A stretch of DNA of 64,000 bases, taken from Nonomuraea wenchangensis. Its GTDB lineage: Bacteria; Actinomycetota; Actinomycetes; Streptosporangiales; Streptosporangiaceae. Under the pieces are notes generated by a model. The model was not told the origin of the DNA. It saw only the letters and a program-made list of their open reading frames with translations, and did no database searches. Below, one piece after another: positions 7,353 to 15,082 of the stretch (position 1 is the stretch's first letter; every line of letters starts with the position of its first letter). The DNA lies in assembly GCF_900111685.1 (NCBI RefSeq), contig NZ_FOHX01000013.1, positions 142,364 through 206,363 on the forward strand. The letters run 5' to 3'. Position numbers and translations under genes: made by a program.

Positions 7353-8306
7353 TCAAACGAGGGAGAGCTGCGCCGCCCGCGGCTCCCGCCCCCGCGCCTC
7401 ACCAGGACCGAACGCCATCCCGTACACCCGGCACAACTGCGCGATCTGCTCCGTGATGCGCCGCTCGTAGTCCGGCGACGGCAGCCCCGCCCGGTCGTAC
7501 AGCTCCTCGTAACGCGCCACCAGCCCCGGATGCGCCTCACCCAGCCACTCCAGGTACCACGCCCGCGTCCCCGCCGGCAGCCGCAACACCACCGGCTCCA
7601 CCGCCCCCGCCCCCGCACCCGCGATCCGCCGCACCGTCGCCCCCAGCTGATCGGCCGCGTCGCTCAGCAACGGCAGCACCGGCGCCATCAGCACCCGGCA
7701 CTCCACCCCCGCCTCCGCCAGCGCCGACACCAGCTCCAGCCGCGCCTGCGCCGTCGGCGCCCCCGGCTCCACCGCCCGCCGGATCCGCTCGTCCACGAAC
7801 GCGATCGACACCGCCACCCGCGCCCCCGCCTCCGCCAGCAACGCCGCGTCCCGCAACACCAGCGCCGCCTTCGTGTAGACGGTGAACGGCACCCCCGCCT
7901 CCGCCAGCGCCCCGATCACCCCCGGCATCAGCCGGTAGGTCCGCTCCGCCTCCTGGTAGCAGTCACCGCTGACGCCCACCGCCAGCTCCTCACCACCCCA
8001 GCGCGCCAGCTCCGCGCGCAACCGCGCCACCGCGTTCGGCTTGACCACGATCCGCGTGTCGAAATCACGCCCCGCGTCCAGCCCCAGCCGCCGATGACCC
8101 GCCCGCGCCCCGCACCCCCGGCACGCGTGCGCGCACCCCCGATAGGGGGAGATGGCCCACTGCTGCGCGATGCCCGCCACCGGCGGCACCCGCTCGATCA
8201 TCGTCCGGGCCTGCGTCTCGTAGAAGCCGTCGCGCAGCACCGCGCGCCGCTCGATCAGCGGTCGCTCATCGGCGGCGTCAACCAGCGGAAGCGCGTCCCA
8301 ACCCAC
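7353..8306 (-). CDS. Radical SAM protein, Rv2578c family
   Basis: 317 aa with a GTG start (V/MGWDALPLVD), matching the short N-terminus of the family. The [4Fe-4S]-binding CxxxCxxC motif is SPYRGCAHACRGC, preceded by QWAISPYRG as in Rv2578c. DAGRDFDTRIVVK, VSGDCYQEAERTYRL and VYTKAALVLRD are the family's partial TIM-barrel motifs. Usually the motif is followed by an aromatic pair (CxYCFA); here both positions are Gly (CRGCGAR), which is unusual. The family is conserved in actinobacteria with no settled function, though DNA-repair-like roles have been suggested by its distant resemblance to SplB. Confidence 0.85.
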   Translation of the reverse strand: MGWDALPLVDAADERPLIERRAVLRDGFYETQARTMIERVPPVAGIAQQWAISPYRGCAHACRGCGARAGHRRLGLDAGRDFDTRIVVKPNAVARLRAELARWGGEELAVGVSGDCYQEAERTYRLMPGVIGALAEAGVPFTVYTKAALVLRDAALLAEAGARVAVSIAFVDERIRRAVEPGAPTAQARLELVSALAEAGVECRVLMAPVLPLLSDAADQLGATVRRIAGAGAGAVEPVVLRLPAGTRAWYLEWLGEAHPGLVARYEELYDRAGLPSPDYERRITEQIAQLCRVYGMAFGPGEARGREPRAAQLSLV

Positions 8307-8424
8307 ACCTTCCAGTGGAACACGTATTCGACTGCGTTTTCAAGCAGTTCCGCCACACCCAGGGGAGCGGAGCCCGACGATAAAATGGGACACCCGTACC
8401 ACTTCACCCCCACAAAGGAACACC

Positions 8425-8751
8425 ATGGCCTGGATCCTGCTCGCCCTCGCCATCGCCTCAGAAATCCTCGCCACCAGCGCACTCAAACTCAGCAACGGCC
8501 TCACCCACATCGGCTGGACCATCGTCGTCGCCGCCGGCTACATCACCTCCTTCACCCTCCTCGCCCAAGCACTCAAACTCCAGCTCGACATGGGCACCGC
8601 CTACGCCGTCTGGTCCGGCGCCGGCACCGCCGCCATCGCCCTCATCGGCGCCGCCTTCATGGGGGAGACCCTCACCCCGTACAAGATCGGCGGCATCCTG
8701 CTCATCATCGCCGGCGTCATCGTCCTCAACCTCGCCGCCCGCACCCCATGA
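8425..8751 (+). CDS. SMR-family multidrug efflux protein
   Basis: 108 aa with four transmembrane helices, the normal size of an EmrE/QacC/SugE subunit. The essential membrane-embedded Glu is present at residue 13 (LAIASEILATSALKLS), and helix 3 has YAVWSGAGTAAIALIG. Functions as a dimer exporting cationic compounds or guanidinium by proton antiport. It overlaps the following TetR gene by ATGA, so pump and repressor are one operon. Subtype (drug versus guanidinium) cannot be decided by eye. Confidence 0.93.
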   Translation: MAWILLALAIASEILATSALKLSNGLTHIGWTIVVAAGYITSFTLLAQALKLQLDMGTAYAVWSGAGTAAIALIGAAFMGETLTPYKIGGILLIIAGVIVLNLAARTP

Positions 8752-9305
8752 AAAACCCCAACCCCGCCACCCAGGCCCGCTCCCGCCGCCGCCGCACCAC
8801 CCTCCTCAACGCCGCCGTCGACCTCCTCGCCGAAGGCGGCTTCGCCGCCGTCACCCACCGAGCCGTCGCCCAGCGCGCCCACCTCCCACTCGCCGCCACC
8901 ACCTACTACTTCACCTCCCGCGACCAACTCCTCGCCGAAGCCTTCGCCCAGCTCGTCGAGACCGAACTCACCACCACCGCCACCTGGATCACCCGCCACG
9001 GCCTCACCGGCCTCCCAGAGATCCTCACCACCGACGCCGACCGCACCCGCCAGCTCGGCCTATGGGAGCTGTACGTCCACGCCGGCCGCGACCCCGTCCT
9101 CCAACAGATCGCCCGCCGCTGGACCGACGGCTGCACCCGCCTCATCGCCCAAGCCCTCGACCTGCCCGACACCGACCCCCGAGCCCGCCTCCTCTACACC
9201 ACCCTGTCCACCCTCTGGCTCGAACTCGTCGTCGAACAACGCCCCGCCGAACACGCCCGCGCCCTGCTCACCCACGCACTCGAAAACCTTTTGCCACCCC
9301 GCTGA
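8748..9305 (+). CDS. TetR-family repressor of SMR pump
   Basis: 185 aa. HTH: TLLNAAVDLLAEGGFAAVTH, then RAVAQRAHLPLAATTYYF and SRDQLLAEAF. The C-terminal ligand domain includes LGLWELYVHAGRDPVLQ and the aromatic-rich RLLYTTLSTLWLELV. The ATGA overlap with the SMR gene implies translation coupling and that the pump's substrates derepress this regulator. The first residues (KNPNPATQARSRRRR) are a basic tail ahead of helix 1. Confidence 0.92.
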   Translation: MKNPNPATQARSRRRRTTLLNAAVDLLAEGGFAAVTHRAVAQRAHLPLAATTYYFTSRDQLLAEAFAQLVETELTTTATWITRHGLTGLPEILTTDADRTRQLGLWELYVHAGRDPVLQQIARRWTDGCTRLIAQALDLPDTDPRARLLYTTLSTLWLELVVEQRPAEHARALLTHALENLLPPR

Positions 9306-9325
9306 CCCATCCCTACACTGCCCCC

Positions 9326-9880
9326 GTGCTGCAACCCGCCTACCCCATCACCACCCCCCGCCTCTCCCTGCGCCCCTTCACCACCGACGACCTCGACGCC
9401 GTCCACGCCTACGAATCCCGCCCCGACGTCGCCCGCTACCTCTACTGGGAACCCCGCGACCGCGACACCAGCCGCGAAGCCCTCGCCAAGAAAGCCACCC
9501 GCACCGCCATCCACGAAGAAGGCGACGCCCTCGACCTCGCCGTCACCCTCCGCAACAACGGCGAGCTCATCGGCTCCGCCCTGCTCGTCTGGACCAGCGA
9601 AACCCACCGCCAAGGCGAGATCGGCTACATCCTCCACCCCGACCACCACGGCCACGGCTACGCCACCGAAGCCGCCCGCGCCATGCTCGCCCTCGGCTTC
9701 ACCGGCCTGCCCCTGCACCGCATCACCGGACGCCTCGACGCCCGCAACACCGCCTCCGCCCGCGTCCTCGCCAAACTCGGCATGCGCCACGAAGCCACCC
9801 TCGTCGACAACGAGTACGTCAAAGGCGAATGGGCCAGCGAAGCCATCTACGCCATCCTCGAGACCGAGTGGACCCCATGA
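9326..9880 (+). CDS. GNAT acetyltransferase, RimJ/RimL type
   Basis: 184 aa with a GTG start ahead of LQPAYPITTPRLSLRPF. Typical acetyltransferase_3 order: TPRLSLRPFTTDDLDAV, EIGYILHPDHHGHGYATEAA (acetyl-CoA pyrophosphate loop), HRITGRLDARNTASARVLAK and LGMRHEATLVDNEYVKGEW. Such enzymes acetylate protein N-termini or small amines. The stop overlaps the DUF952 start by ATGA. The acceptor is unknown. Confidence 0.9.
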   Translation: MLQPAYPITTPRLSLRPFTTDDLDAVHAYESRPDVARYLYWEPRDRDTSREALAKKATRTAIHEEGDALDLAVTLRNNGELIGSALLVWTSETHRQGEIGYILHPDHHGHGYATEAARAMLALGFTGLPLHRITGRLDARNTASARVLAKLGMRHEATLVDNEYVKGEWASEAIYAILETEWTP

Positions 9881-10173
9881 CCATCCACCACCTCGCCCTG
9901 GCCACCGACTGGCACCACGCCGGCCACGCGGGGGAGTACCGCATCTCCACCCTCGGCCGCACCCTCGACGAAGAGGGCTTCATCCACTGCAGCCACGACC
10001 TCGACCAGCTCCGCCAGGTCCACGACCGCTACTACACCCACGTCACCGAACCACTGCTCGTCCTCGACATCGACCCCACCGGGCTCGACATCCGCACCGA
10101 GAACGGCTACCCCCACCTCTACGGCCCGCTACCCGTGACCGCCGTCACCCACGTCCGCCCGTACACCACCTGA
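9877..10173 (+). CDS. DUF952 family protein
   Basis: 98 aa from MTIHHLALATDWHHA. DUF952 hallmarks: EYRISTLGRTLDEEGFIHCS, then VHDRYYTHVTEPLLVLDID and NGYPHLYGPLPVTAV. The conserved GFIHCS block and the late HLYGP block resemble the ADP-ribosyltransferase-like fold reported for this family (KptA-related), but activity is not established. Translationally coupled to the upstream GNAT gene. Confidence 0.9.
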   Translation: MTIHHLALATDWHHAGHAGEYRISTLGRTLDEEGFIHCSHDLDQLRQVHDRYYTHVTEPLLVLDIDPTGLDIRTENGYPHLYGPLPVTAVTHVRPYTT

Positions 10174-10222
10174 CGCAGCGGGGGAGAAGCACCCAACCGC
10201 GGGCACCTGCTGACCTAACCCG

Positions 10223-10510
10223 TTAATGGACCACCCGCAACGCCGCCCCACGCGGCCGCCCCGCCACCACCGGCGGCATCGCCGGCGCCGCCTCAGCCGC
10301 CGGAACAGGCCCCTGCGCCGGCTCCACCGGCACCGCCGGCCTCGGACGCGCCATTTCCCGCGTCCGCTCCTGCGCCACCCGCTCGGCGCAGCCACCCCCG
10401 CAATAACCGTTCGTCACGATCAGCCGCCCCCGCAGCGTCGTGTACGCGTCCTTACCGGAAGCCGGCAGAACCCCCTGACACACCGGGCATAAGACGGACT
10501 CGATCCCCAT
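10223..10510 (-). CDS. Small zinc-ribbon-like protein
   Basis: 95 aa from MGIESVLCPVCQGVLPAS; the start is followed by a CPVC knuckle, and a second cysteine cluster (NGYCGGGCAE) follows ~25 residues later, enough for one zinc site. After ~residue 55 the chain is Pro/Ala-rich and probably disordered. A purine-rich segment with GAGAGGAG lies just upstream of the ATG. No family recognised. Transcribed alone, convergent with DUF952. Confidence 0.6.
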   Translation of the reverse strand: MGIESVLCPVCQGVLPASGKDAYTTLRGRLIVTNGYCGGGCAERVAQERTREMARPRPAVPVEPAQGPVPAAEAAPAMPPVVAGRPRGAALRVVH

Positions 10511-10597
10511 GTGCTGCTCCTCTCGCGGCGCGAATAGCAGGAGCTCCACCTTAAAGCCGCGATCCCGCGCAAGGACAGTGAATCAACACAAGGTCAA

Positions 10598-10613
10598 TCC
10601 TCCCGTCAGGGAG
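10598..10613. repeat. CCTCCC/GGGAGG hairpin
   Basis: A 6-bp perfect inverted repeat with a 4-nt loop (CCTCCC-GTCA-GGGAGG) in the spacer between divergent small genes. It could be a weak terminator or operator; no further support. Confidence 0.35.
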
Positions 10614-10654
10614 GCGAGGGGGGATCGGGCTTGGCGGCGGCCGATCCGATCTAC

Positions 10655-10673
10655 TTGACATAATGTTCATTAT
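10655..10673 (+). promoter_or_regulatory. TTGACA box with ATAATG-TT-CATTAT palindrome
   Basis: A consensus -35 (TTGACA, 10655-10660) runs into the dyad ATAATG-TT-CATTAT (10660-10673). This is the only A/T-rich palindrome upstream of the membrane-anchored gene at 10728. No good -10 is seen at 17 bp, so promoter assignment is tentative. Confidence 0.4.
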
Positions 10674-10727
10674 CGAGCAAACACACATGTGCCGACTAAA
10701 GCACCCCGCACCGGGAAGACGCACCGC

Positions 10728-10982
10728 ATGTACCCCCTGGAGATCACGACCCCGGGCCTCATCGCGCTCACGGCCGTCATCACCGCAGCCGCCATCTGGC
10801 TCATCATCCTCGCCGTGCGCCTGACCCAGCGGCCGCGTAACCGGCTCAACCCGAGCGACGACCTCGTCGACCAGGCTCGCGAGCTCAAAGCCCTCGGCCA
10901 GATCCAGGAAGCCGTCTTCCTGGTACGCGGCGAGACCGGCATGAGCCAGCGGGCCGCCGCCCGGTTCGTCAACCGGCTGTGA
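10728..10982 (+). CDS. Membrane-anchored L7/L12-C-terminal-like small protein
   Basis: 84 aa from MYPLEITTPGL; a GTG at 10689 would add 13 residues. One transmembrane helix (LIALTAVITAAAIWLIILAV) is followed by a soluble tail: DLVDQARELKALGQIQEAVF, then LVRGETGMSQRAAARFVNRL. The tail resembles the helix-turn-helix face of ribosomal protein L7/L12's C-terminal domain, a module found in other actinomycete membrane proteins. Function unknown; a docking domain for translation or GTPase factors is conceivable but unproven. Confidence 0.65.
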   Translation: MYPLEITTPGLIALTAVITAAAIWLIILAVRLTQRPRNRLNPSDDLVDQARELKALGQIQEAVFLVRGETGMSQRAAARFVNRL

Positions 10983-11289
10983 ACCTGGTTTGGCCGGGCC
11001 GCTCCCCGGCGAGACTGGGTAATGCCGGAAAATAACCCGATACCGGACAGAATGTGGGTTCTGTATGGTATCGGGTCGTTTGTGGCAAGAAGTGCGTATT
11101 CGTGCGCTCTGTCAGGACTTCTTGGCTAGCGTACGGGCGGAGCGGCATCCGCCCCCGGGAGCGGCCAGTCCTCCACCCGGGCGCTCACGCCACGGCGGGA
11201 CGGGCTTCAGGGCGCTCGCACGAACAGATGCCCCTCCCCTGGTCCGGGCGTCAAGGCCCGGCGCGTCGGGCCCTCCCGGTCGCGGATGC
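10983..11289 (+). other. Intergenic interval before XRE-MurA
   Basis: About 300 bp. It begins with a GCCGGG...CCCGGC pair (10993-11010), a plausible terminator for the preceding gene, followed by the long hairpin at 11035-11076. The remainder is GC-rich without a believable gene. Confidence 0.5.
11035..11076. repeat. Long stem-loop, 18-bp arms with 6-nt loop
   Basis: Arms 11035-11052 and 11059-11076 pair over 18 positions with two mismatches around the loop TGTGGG. The outer ten pairs (ACCCGATACC with GGTATCGGGT) are perfect. There is no T-run after it. It is much stronger than other dyads nearby and sits between two convergent-free plus-strand genes. Confidence 0.75.
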
Positions 11290-11309
11290 ATCTCATATGT
11301 GAGATATGG
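11290..11309 (+). promoter_or_regulatory. Operator and -10 of XRE-MurA gene
   Basis: ATCTCA-TATG-TGAGAT (11290-11305) is a perfect dyad ending in TATGGT, a good -10 box. The ATG at 11319 follows ~10 nt later without a Shine-Dalgarno, so the mRNA is probably leaderless. An XRE protein encoded immediately downstream is the natural ligand. Confidence 0.6.
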
Positions 11310-11318
11310 TCAGCTCTT

Positions 11319-12848
11319 ATGACAGATGATTACCTGGTACGGATCGGCCGCTTGATTCGGGATGCCCGCCAGCATCGCGGATGGACGCAGTTGCAGCTCG
11401 CGGACGCGCTGGCGACGAGTCAGAGTGCGGTGAACCGGATCGAGCGCGGCAACCAGAACATCAGCCTTGAGATGATCGCCCGGATCGGTGAGGCGCTCGA
11501 CAGTGAGATCGTGTCGCTGGGGTACGCGGGGCCGATGCATCTGCGGGTGGTGGGCGGCCGGCGGTTGTCGGGCAGCATCGATGTCAAGACGTCGAAGAAC
11601 GCGTGCGTGGCGTTGTTGTGCGCGTCGTTGCTGAATTCGGGGCGGACGATCCTGCGCAAGGTGGCGCGGATCGAGGAGGTCTACCGGATTCTGGAGGTGC
11701 TGGCCTCGATCGGGGTGCGGGCGCGGTGGATCAACGAGGGCAGTGATCTGGAGATCGTGCCGCCGGCTCGGCTGGAGCTGGAGGCGATGGACACCGAGGC
11801 GGCGCGGCGTACTCGGAGTGTGATCATGTTCTTGGGTCCGTTGATGCATCGGACGGAGCAGTTCCGGATTCCGTACGCGGGGGGTTGTGATCTGGGGACG
11901 CGTACGGTGCAGCCGCACATGTCGGCGTTGCGGCATTTCGGGCTGGACATCACGGCGACGGGTGGGTTCTATCACGCGCGGGTGGACGGGTCGGCGGCGC
12001 CGTCGCGGCCGATCGTGCTGACGGAGCGGGGTGACACGGTGACGGAGAACGCGCTGTTGGCGGCGGCGCGTCATGACGGTGTCACGGTGATCCGTAATGC
12101 GTCGTCGAACTACATGGTGCAGGATCTGTGCTTCTTCCTGGAGGAGCTGGGTGTTCGGGTGGAGGGGGTGGGGACGACGACGCTGACGGTGCATGGGGTG
12201 CCGGTGATCGAGCGGGACGTGGACTACTCCCCCAGTGAGGATCCGGTGGAGGCGATGAGTCTGCTGGCGGCGGCGGTGGTGACGTCGTCGGAGCTGACGA
12301 TCTGCCGGGTGCCGGTGGAGTTCCTGGAGATCGAGCTGGCCGTCCTGGAGGAGATGGGGCTCGATTGTGATCGGGGGCCGGAGTATCGGGCGGCGAACGG
12401 GCGTACGCGGCTGGTGGATCTGACGGTGCGGCCGTCGAAGCTGATCTCTCCGATCGACAAGATTCATCCGATGCCGTTCCCGGGGCTGAACATCGACAAT
12501 GTGCCGTTCTTCGCGGCGATCGCGGCGTCGGCGCAGGGGTCGACGTTGATTCATGACTGGGTGTACGACAATCGGGCGATTTATCTGACGGAGCTGACGC
12601 GGTTGGGGGCGTCGGTGAAGTTGCTGGATCCGCATCGGGTGCTGGTGGAGGGGCCGACGCGGTGGCGTAGTGCGGAGATGATGTGTCCTCCGGCGTTGCG
12701 GCCGGCGGTGGTGGTGCTGCTGGCGATGATGGCGGCGGAGGGGACGTCGGTGTTGCGGAACGTGTACGTGATCAATCGGGGGTACGAGGATCTGGCGGAG
12801 CGGTTGAACGCGTTGGGGGCGCGGATCGAGACGTTCCGCGACATCTGA
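11319..12848 (+). CDS. XRE HTH fused to MurA-like enolpyruvyl transferase
   Basis: 509 aa from MTDDYLVRIG. Residues 5-68 are a Cro/CI HTH (DARQHRGWTQLQLADALATS, QSAVNRIERGNQNISLE). Residues ~75-509 are an EPSP-synthase/MurA double-lobed enzyme that would transfer enolpyruvate from PEP to UDP-GlcNAc, the first step of peptidoglycan synthesis. Active-site features are kept: Lys93-Asn94 (KTSKNA) and Cys190 in GGCDLGTRT, the position of the fosfomycin-reactive Cys. GLNIDNVPFF and the C-terminal NRGYEDLAERLNALGA are typical. The fusion is recurrent in actinomycetes in my recollection, so it is not an artefact. It may be a catalytic second MurA or an enzyme-fold regulator that senses UDP-GlcNAc. 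Confidence 0.9.
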   Translation: MTDDYLVRIGRLIRDARQHRGWTQLQLADALATSQSAVNRIERGNQNISLEMIARIGEALDSEIVSLGYAGPMHLRVVGGRRLSGSIDVKTSKNACVALLCASLLNSGRTILRKVARIEEVYRILEVLASIGVRARWINEGSDLEIVPPARLELEAMDTEAARRTRSVIMFLGPLMHRTEQFRIPYAGGCDLGTRTVQPHMSALRHFGLDITATGGFYHARVDGSAAPSRPIVLTERGDTVTENALLAAARHDGVTVIRNASSNYMVQDLCFFLEELGVRVEGVGTTTLTVHGVPVIERDVDYSPSEDPVEAMSLLAAAVVTSSELTICRVPVEFLEIELAVLEEMGLDCDRGPEYRAANGRTRLVDLTVRPSKLISPIDKIHPMPFPGLNIDNVPFFAAIAASAQGSTLIHDWVYDNRAIYLTELTRLGASVKLLDPHRVLVEGPTRWRSAEMMCPPALRPAVVVLLAMMAAEGTSVLRNVYVINRGYEDLAERLNALGARIETFRDI

Positions 12849-12954
12849 GGCGGCGCGCGTTTTCGTCGGTGGGGTCGGTTACGGTCGGGGGTGATCGGGT
12901 GGCTCGTGCGGCGTGAGCGTTGGTGCGGGCGTCGGGTGTGGAGGGGGTTGGCGG

Positions 12955-13980
12955 GTGCGGCCTGCGGAGCTCGAGCGGTTGACGGTGGTGGAGGCGGCTG
13001 ACCGTTATGTGGAGCTGGTGCGGGCGCGGACGGTGACGGGGGGTTTGTCGGCGTCGACGGCGGAGGTGTACGCGCGGGACGTGGCGACGCTGGTGGAGCT
13101 GGCGGGGGCGGATCGGGTGCTGGACGATCTGACGGGTGAGGACGTGGACGCGGTGCTGCTGGCGTTCGCGCGTAAGCCTGATGGCCGCTCCCCCGCCGGT
13201 TCGGGGGGTGGGGGGCAGTCGCCGTCGTCTCAGGCGCGTTTTCGGCGGTCGGTGTCGGCGTTGTTCAAGCATGCGGCGCTGGTGGGGTGGGTGCAGGTCA
13301 ATCCGATGCTGCATGCGACGGTGACGGCGAAGGAGCGGGGCGGGTTGCGTCCGCATCGGCGGGCGTTGACGCGGGAGCAGGCGCAGGGGTTGATCGGGGC
13401 GGCGCGGCGGTTGCCCGAGGAGCCGGTGGGGGCGAGCAAGCGGCGTGATCAGCGTACGGAGTTGCGTGACGGGCTGATCGTGTTGCTGCTGGCGACGGTG
13501 GGTCCGCGGGTGTCGGAGCTGACGCGGGCGAATGTGGAGGATTTCTTCACCAACGGCGGCGTGCGTTATTGGCGGATCTTCGGCAAGGGCGGGCGCACGC
13601 GGGATGTGCCGTTGCCGGATGACGTGGCGCGGGTGTTGCAGGCGTATCTGGAGCGGGGGCGGCGGCCTGCGGAGGTGGAGGAGAAGGCGTTGCTGTTGTC
13701 GTGGCGGGGGCGGCGGCTGGCGCGGGGTGATGTGCAGGCGGTGATCGACCGGGTGCTGGCGCGGGTGGATCCGGATCGGCGACGGTCGGTGACGCCGCAC
13801 GGGTTGCGGCACACGACGGCGACGCATCTGCTGGCGGACGCGGTGGACATGGACGCGGTGCGGCGGGTGCTGGGGCACAGCGATCTGTCGACGCTGGGGC
13901 GTTACCGGGATGAGTTGCCGGGTGAGCTGGAGGTGGCGATGCGTGCGCATCCGCTGCTTCGGGGCGAGGGAACAGGCTAG
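12955..13980 (+). CDS. XerC/D-type tyrosine recombinase
   Basis: 341 aa with a GTG start at VRPAELERLTVVEAADRY, chosen because GGAGG lies 8-10 nt ahead; a GTG at 12913 would add a Gly-rich, non-protein-like stretch. The N-terminal SAM-like core-binding domain spans residues ~10-125. Catalytic residues: Arg in GPRVSELTRAN, Lys in GKGGRTRDVPL, HxLR in HGLRHTTATHL, His in LGHSDLSTL and Tyr in GRYRDELPG. All are present, so the enzyme should be active. It follows XRE-MurA by ~106 bp with no phage genes around, so it looks like a resident recombinase rather than a prophage integrase. Confidence 0.9.
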   Translation: MRPAELERLTVVEAADRYVELVRARTVTGGLSASTAEVYARDVATLVELAGADRVLDDLTGEDVDAVLLAFARKPDGRSPAGSGGGGQSPSSQARFRRSVSALFKHAALVGWVQVNPMLHATVTAKERGGLRPHRRALTREQAQGLIGAARRLPEEPVGASKRRDQRTELRDGLIVLLLATVGPRVSELTRANVEDFFTNGGVRYWRIFGKGGRTRDVPLPDDVARVLQAYLERGRRPAEVEEKALLLSWRGRRLARGDVQAVIDRVLARVDPDRRRSVTPHGLRHTTATHLLADAVDMDAVRRVLGHSDLSTLGRYRDELPGELEVAMRAHPLLRGEGTG

Positions 13981-13989
13981 CGGGGCGGC

Positions 13990-14222
13990 CTGTGCCGCGG
14001 TGTCAGGTCGTGTTGGGGGCCGGTGGAGGCCGGCCAGCCTGGCCAGGGCGGCGAAGCCGTCGTCGGCGCCCGGCCAGTGCCGGCGCGGCTAACCACGGAA
14101 GTAGCACCCGCGATGACGATGGCGTCGTCGGCATAGCCGAGAACCGGGATGAAGTCGGGCACCACGTCGATCGACAGGACCAGTTAGGCCGGCAACAGCA
14201 CGCGCACACCGCGCATCATCAG
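13990..14222 (-). pseudogene. Broken DUF1232 (YkvA-like) membrane protein
   Basis: Minus-strand translation gives the DUF1232 core LVLSIDVVPDFIPVLGYADD preceded by RGVRVLLPA. An in-frame TAA (14186-14184) interrupts it between PA and LV. After VVSRAG the frame must shift to continue as HWPGADDGFAALARLAGLH. One nonsense codon, one frameshift and a missing N-terminus mark it as a pseudogene. Confidence 0.7.
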
Positions 14223-14293
14223 CCGAGGTCCTCGACGACCTGCGCCCTGGCTGTGTCACGCGGTAAGGGGCCGCCGGTGACCAGGGGTGTGCG

Positions 14294-15058
14294 TCATGTG
14301 CGTGGCCCCAGGAACAGGCCGCCGCTGGCGTCGATGACCTGGCCGGTGATCCAGCGGGCGGCGTCGGAGGCGAGGAACGCGACCACGTCGGCGACATCGC
14401 CGGCGTCGCCGAGGCGGTCGAGAGCCGTGGATCCGGCGATGAACCCGGCCAGGCCCGGCGCCTCGAAGACGGAAGCGTTGGCGGGCGTCCGGGTGGCGCC
14501 GGGGGCGACCGCGTTGACCGTGATCCCTCGGACGCCGAGTTCGTTGGCCAGGGTCAGGGTCATCGTCTCGATGGCGCCCTTGGTCATGGCGAAGGACGTC
14601 TGGGCGGGGTTGGCCATGCGCGTCGCGACGGAGGAGATCGTGATGATGCGTCCGCCGTCGCGCAGCAGGGGCAGAGCGTGCTGGACGATGAAGTACGGCG
14701 CCCGTACGTTCACCGCGAAGAGGTGGTCGAACGCGGCCCGGGTCGTGGCTCCGAGCGGCCCGGCGGGCTGAGCGGCCGCGTTGTTGACGATGATGTCGAG
14801 CGGCCGTCCGGCCAGGCCCTCCTCGATGCCCGCGAAGAGCTGGTCGACGTCCCCGTCCACGCCGAGCTCGGCCTGGACGGCGAGGGCGGTGCCGCCGGCG
14901 CGCTCGATCTCGCCGACGGTCGCCGTCGCGCCGTCGGCGTCCGTGCCGTAGTGCACGATCACCGTCGCTCCCTTGGCCGCCAGCCGGGTCGCGATCGCCT
15001 GGCCGATGCCGCGCGAGGCACCGGTTACCAGGGCCACCTTGCCGTTCAGTTCGTTCAC
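14294..15058 (-). CDS. Short-chain dehydrogenase/reductase with Phe for catalytic Tyr
   Basis: 254 aa. The GTG at 15058 is preferred because CAGGAG lies 8 nt upstream; in-frame GTGs at 15064 and 15067 sit too close. Rossmann fold: TGASRGIG (residues 12-19), NNAAAQ, and Ser at ISSVAT (142/143). The usual YxxxK is FAMTK (Phe156, Lys160), so the general-base tyrosine is missing while the rest of the SDR is intact (APGATRTPAN, ITGQVIDASGG). It may have lost oxidoreductase activity or use a different mechanism. Divergent from a TetR gene across a 68-bp spacer with two operators. Confidence 0.9.
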   Translation of the reverse strand: MNELNGKVALVTGASRGIGQAIATRLAAKGATVIVHYGTDADGATATVGEIERAGGTALAVQAELGVDGDVDQLFAGIEEGLAGRPLDIIVNNAAAQPAGPLGATTRAAFDHLFAVNVRAPYFIVQHALPLLRDGGRIITISSVATRMANPAQTSFAMTKGAIETMTLTLANELGVRGITVNAVAPGATRTPANASVFEAPGLAGFIAGSTALDRLGDAGDVADVVAFLASDAARWITGQVIDASGGLFLGPRT

Positions 15059-15082
15059 GTCCACCACTCCTGACTGTTATGA

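Noticed and set aside
12955..13980. Tyrosine recombinase considered as a prophage integrase
   Set aside because: No phage genes, att repeats or tRNA nearby; it lies in a gene order that looks resident.
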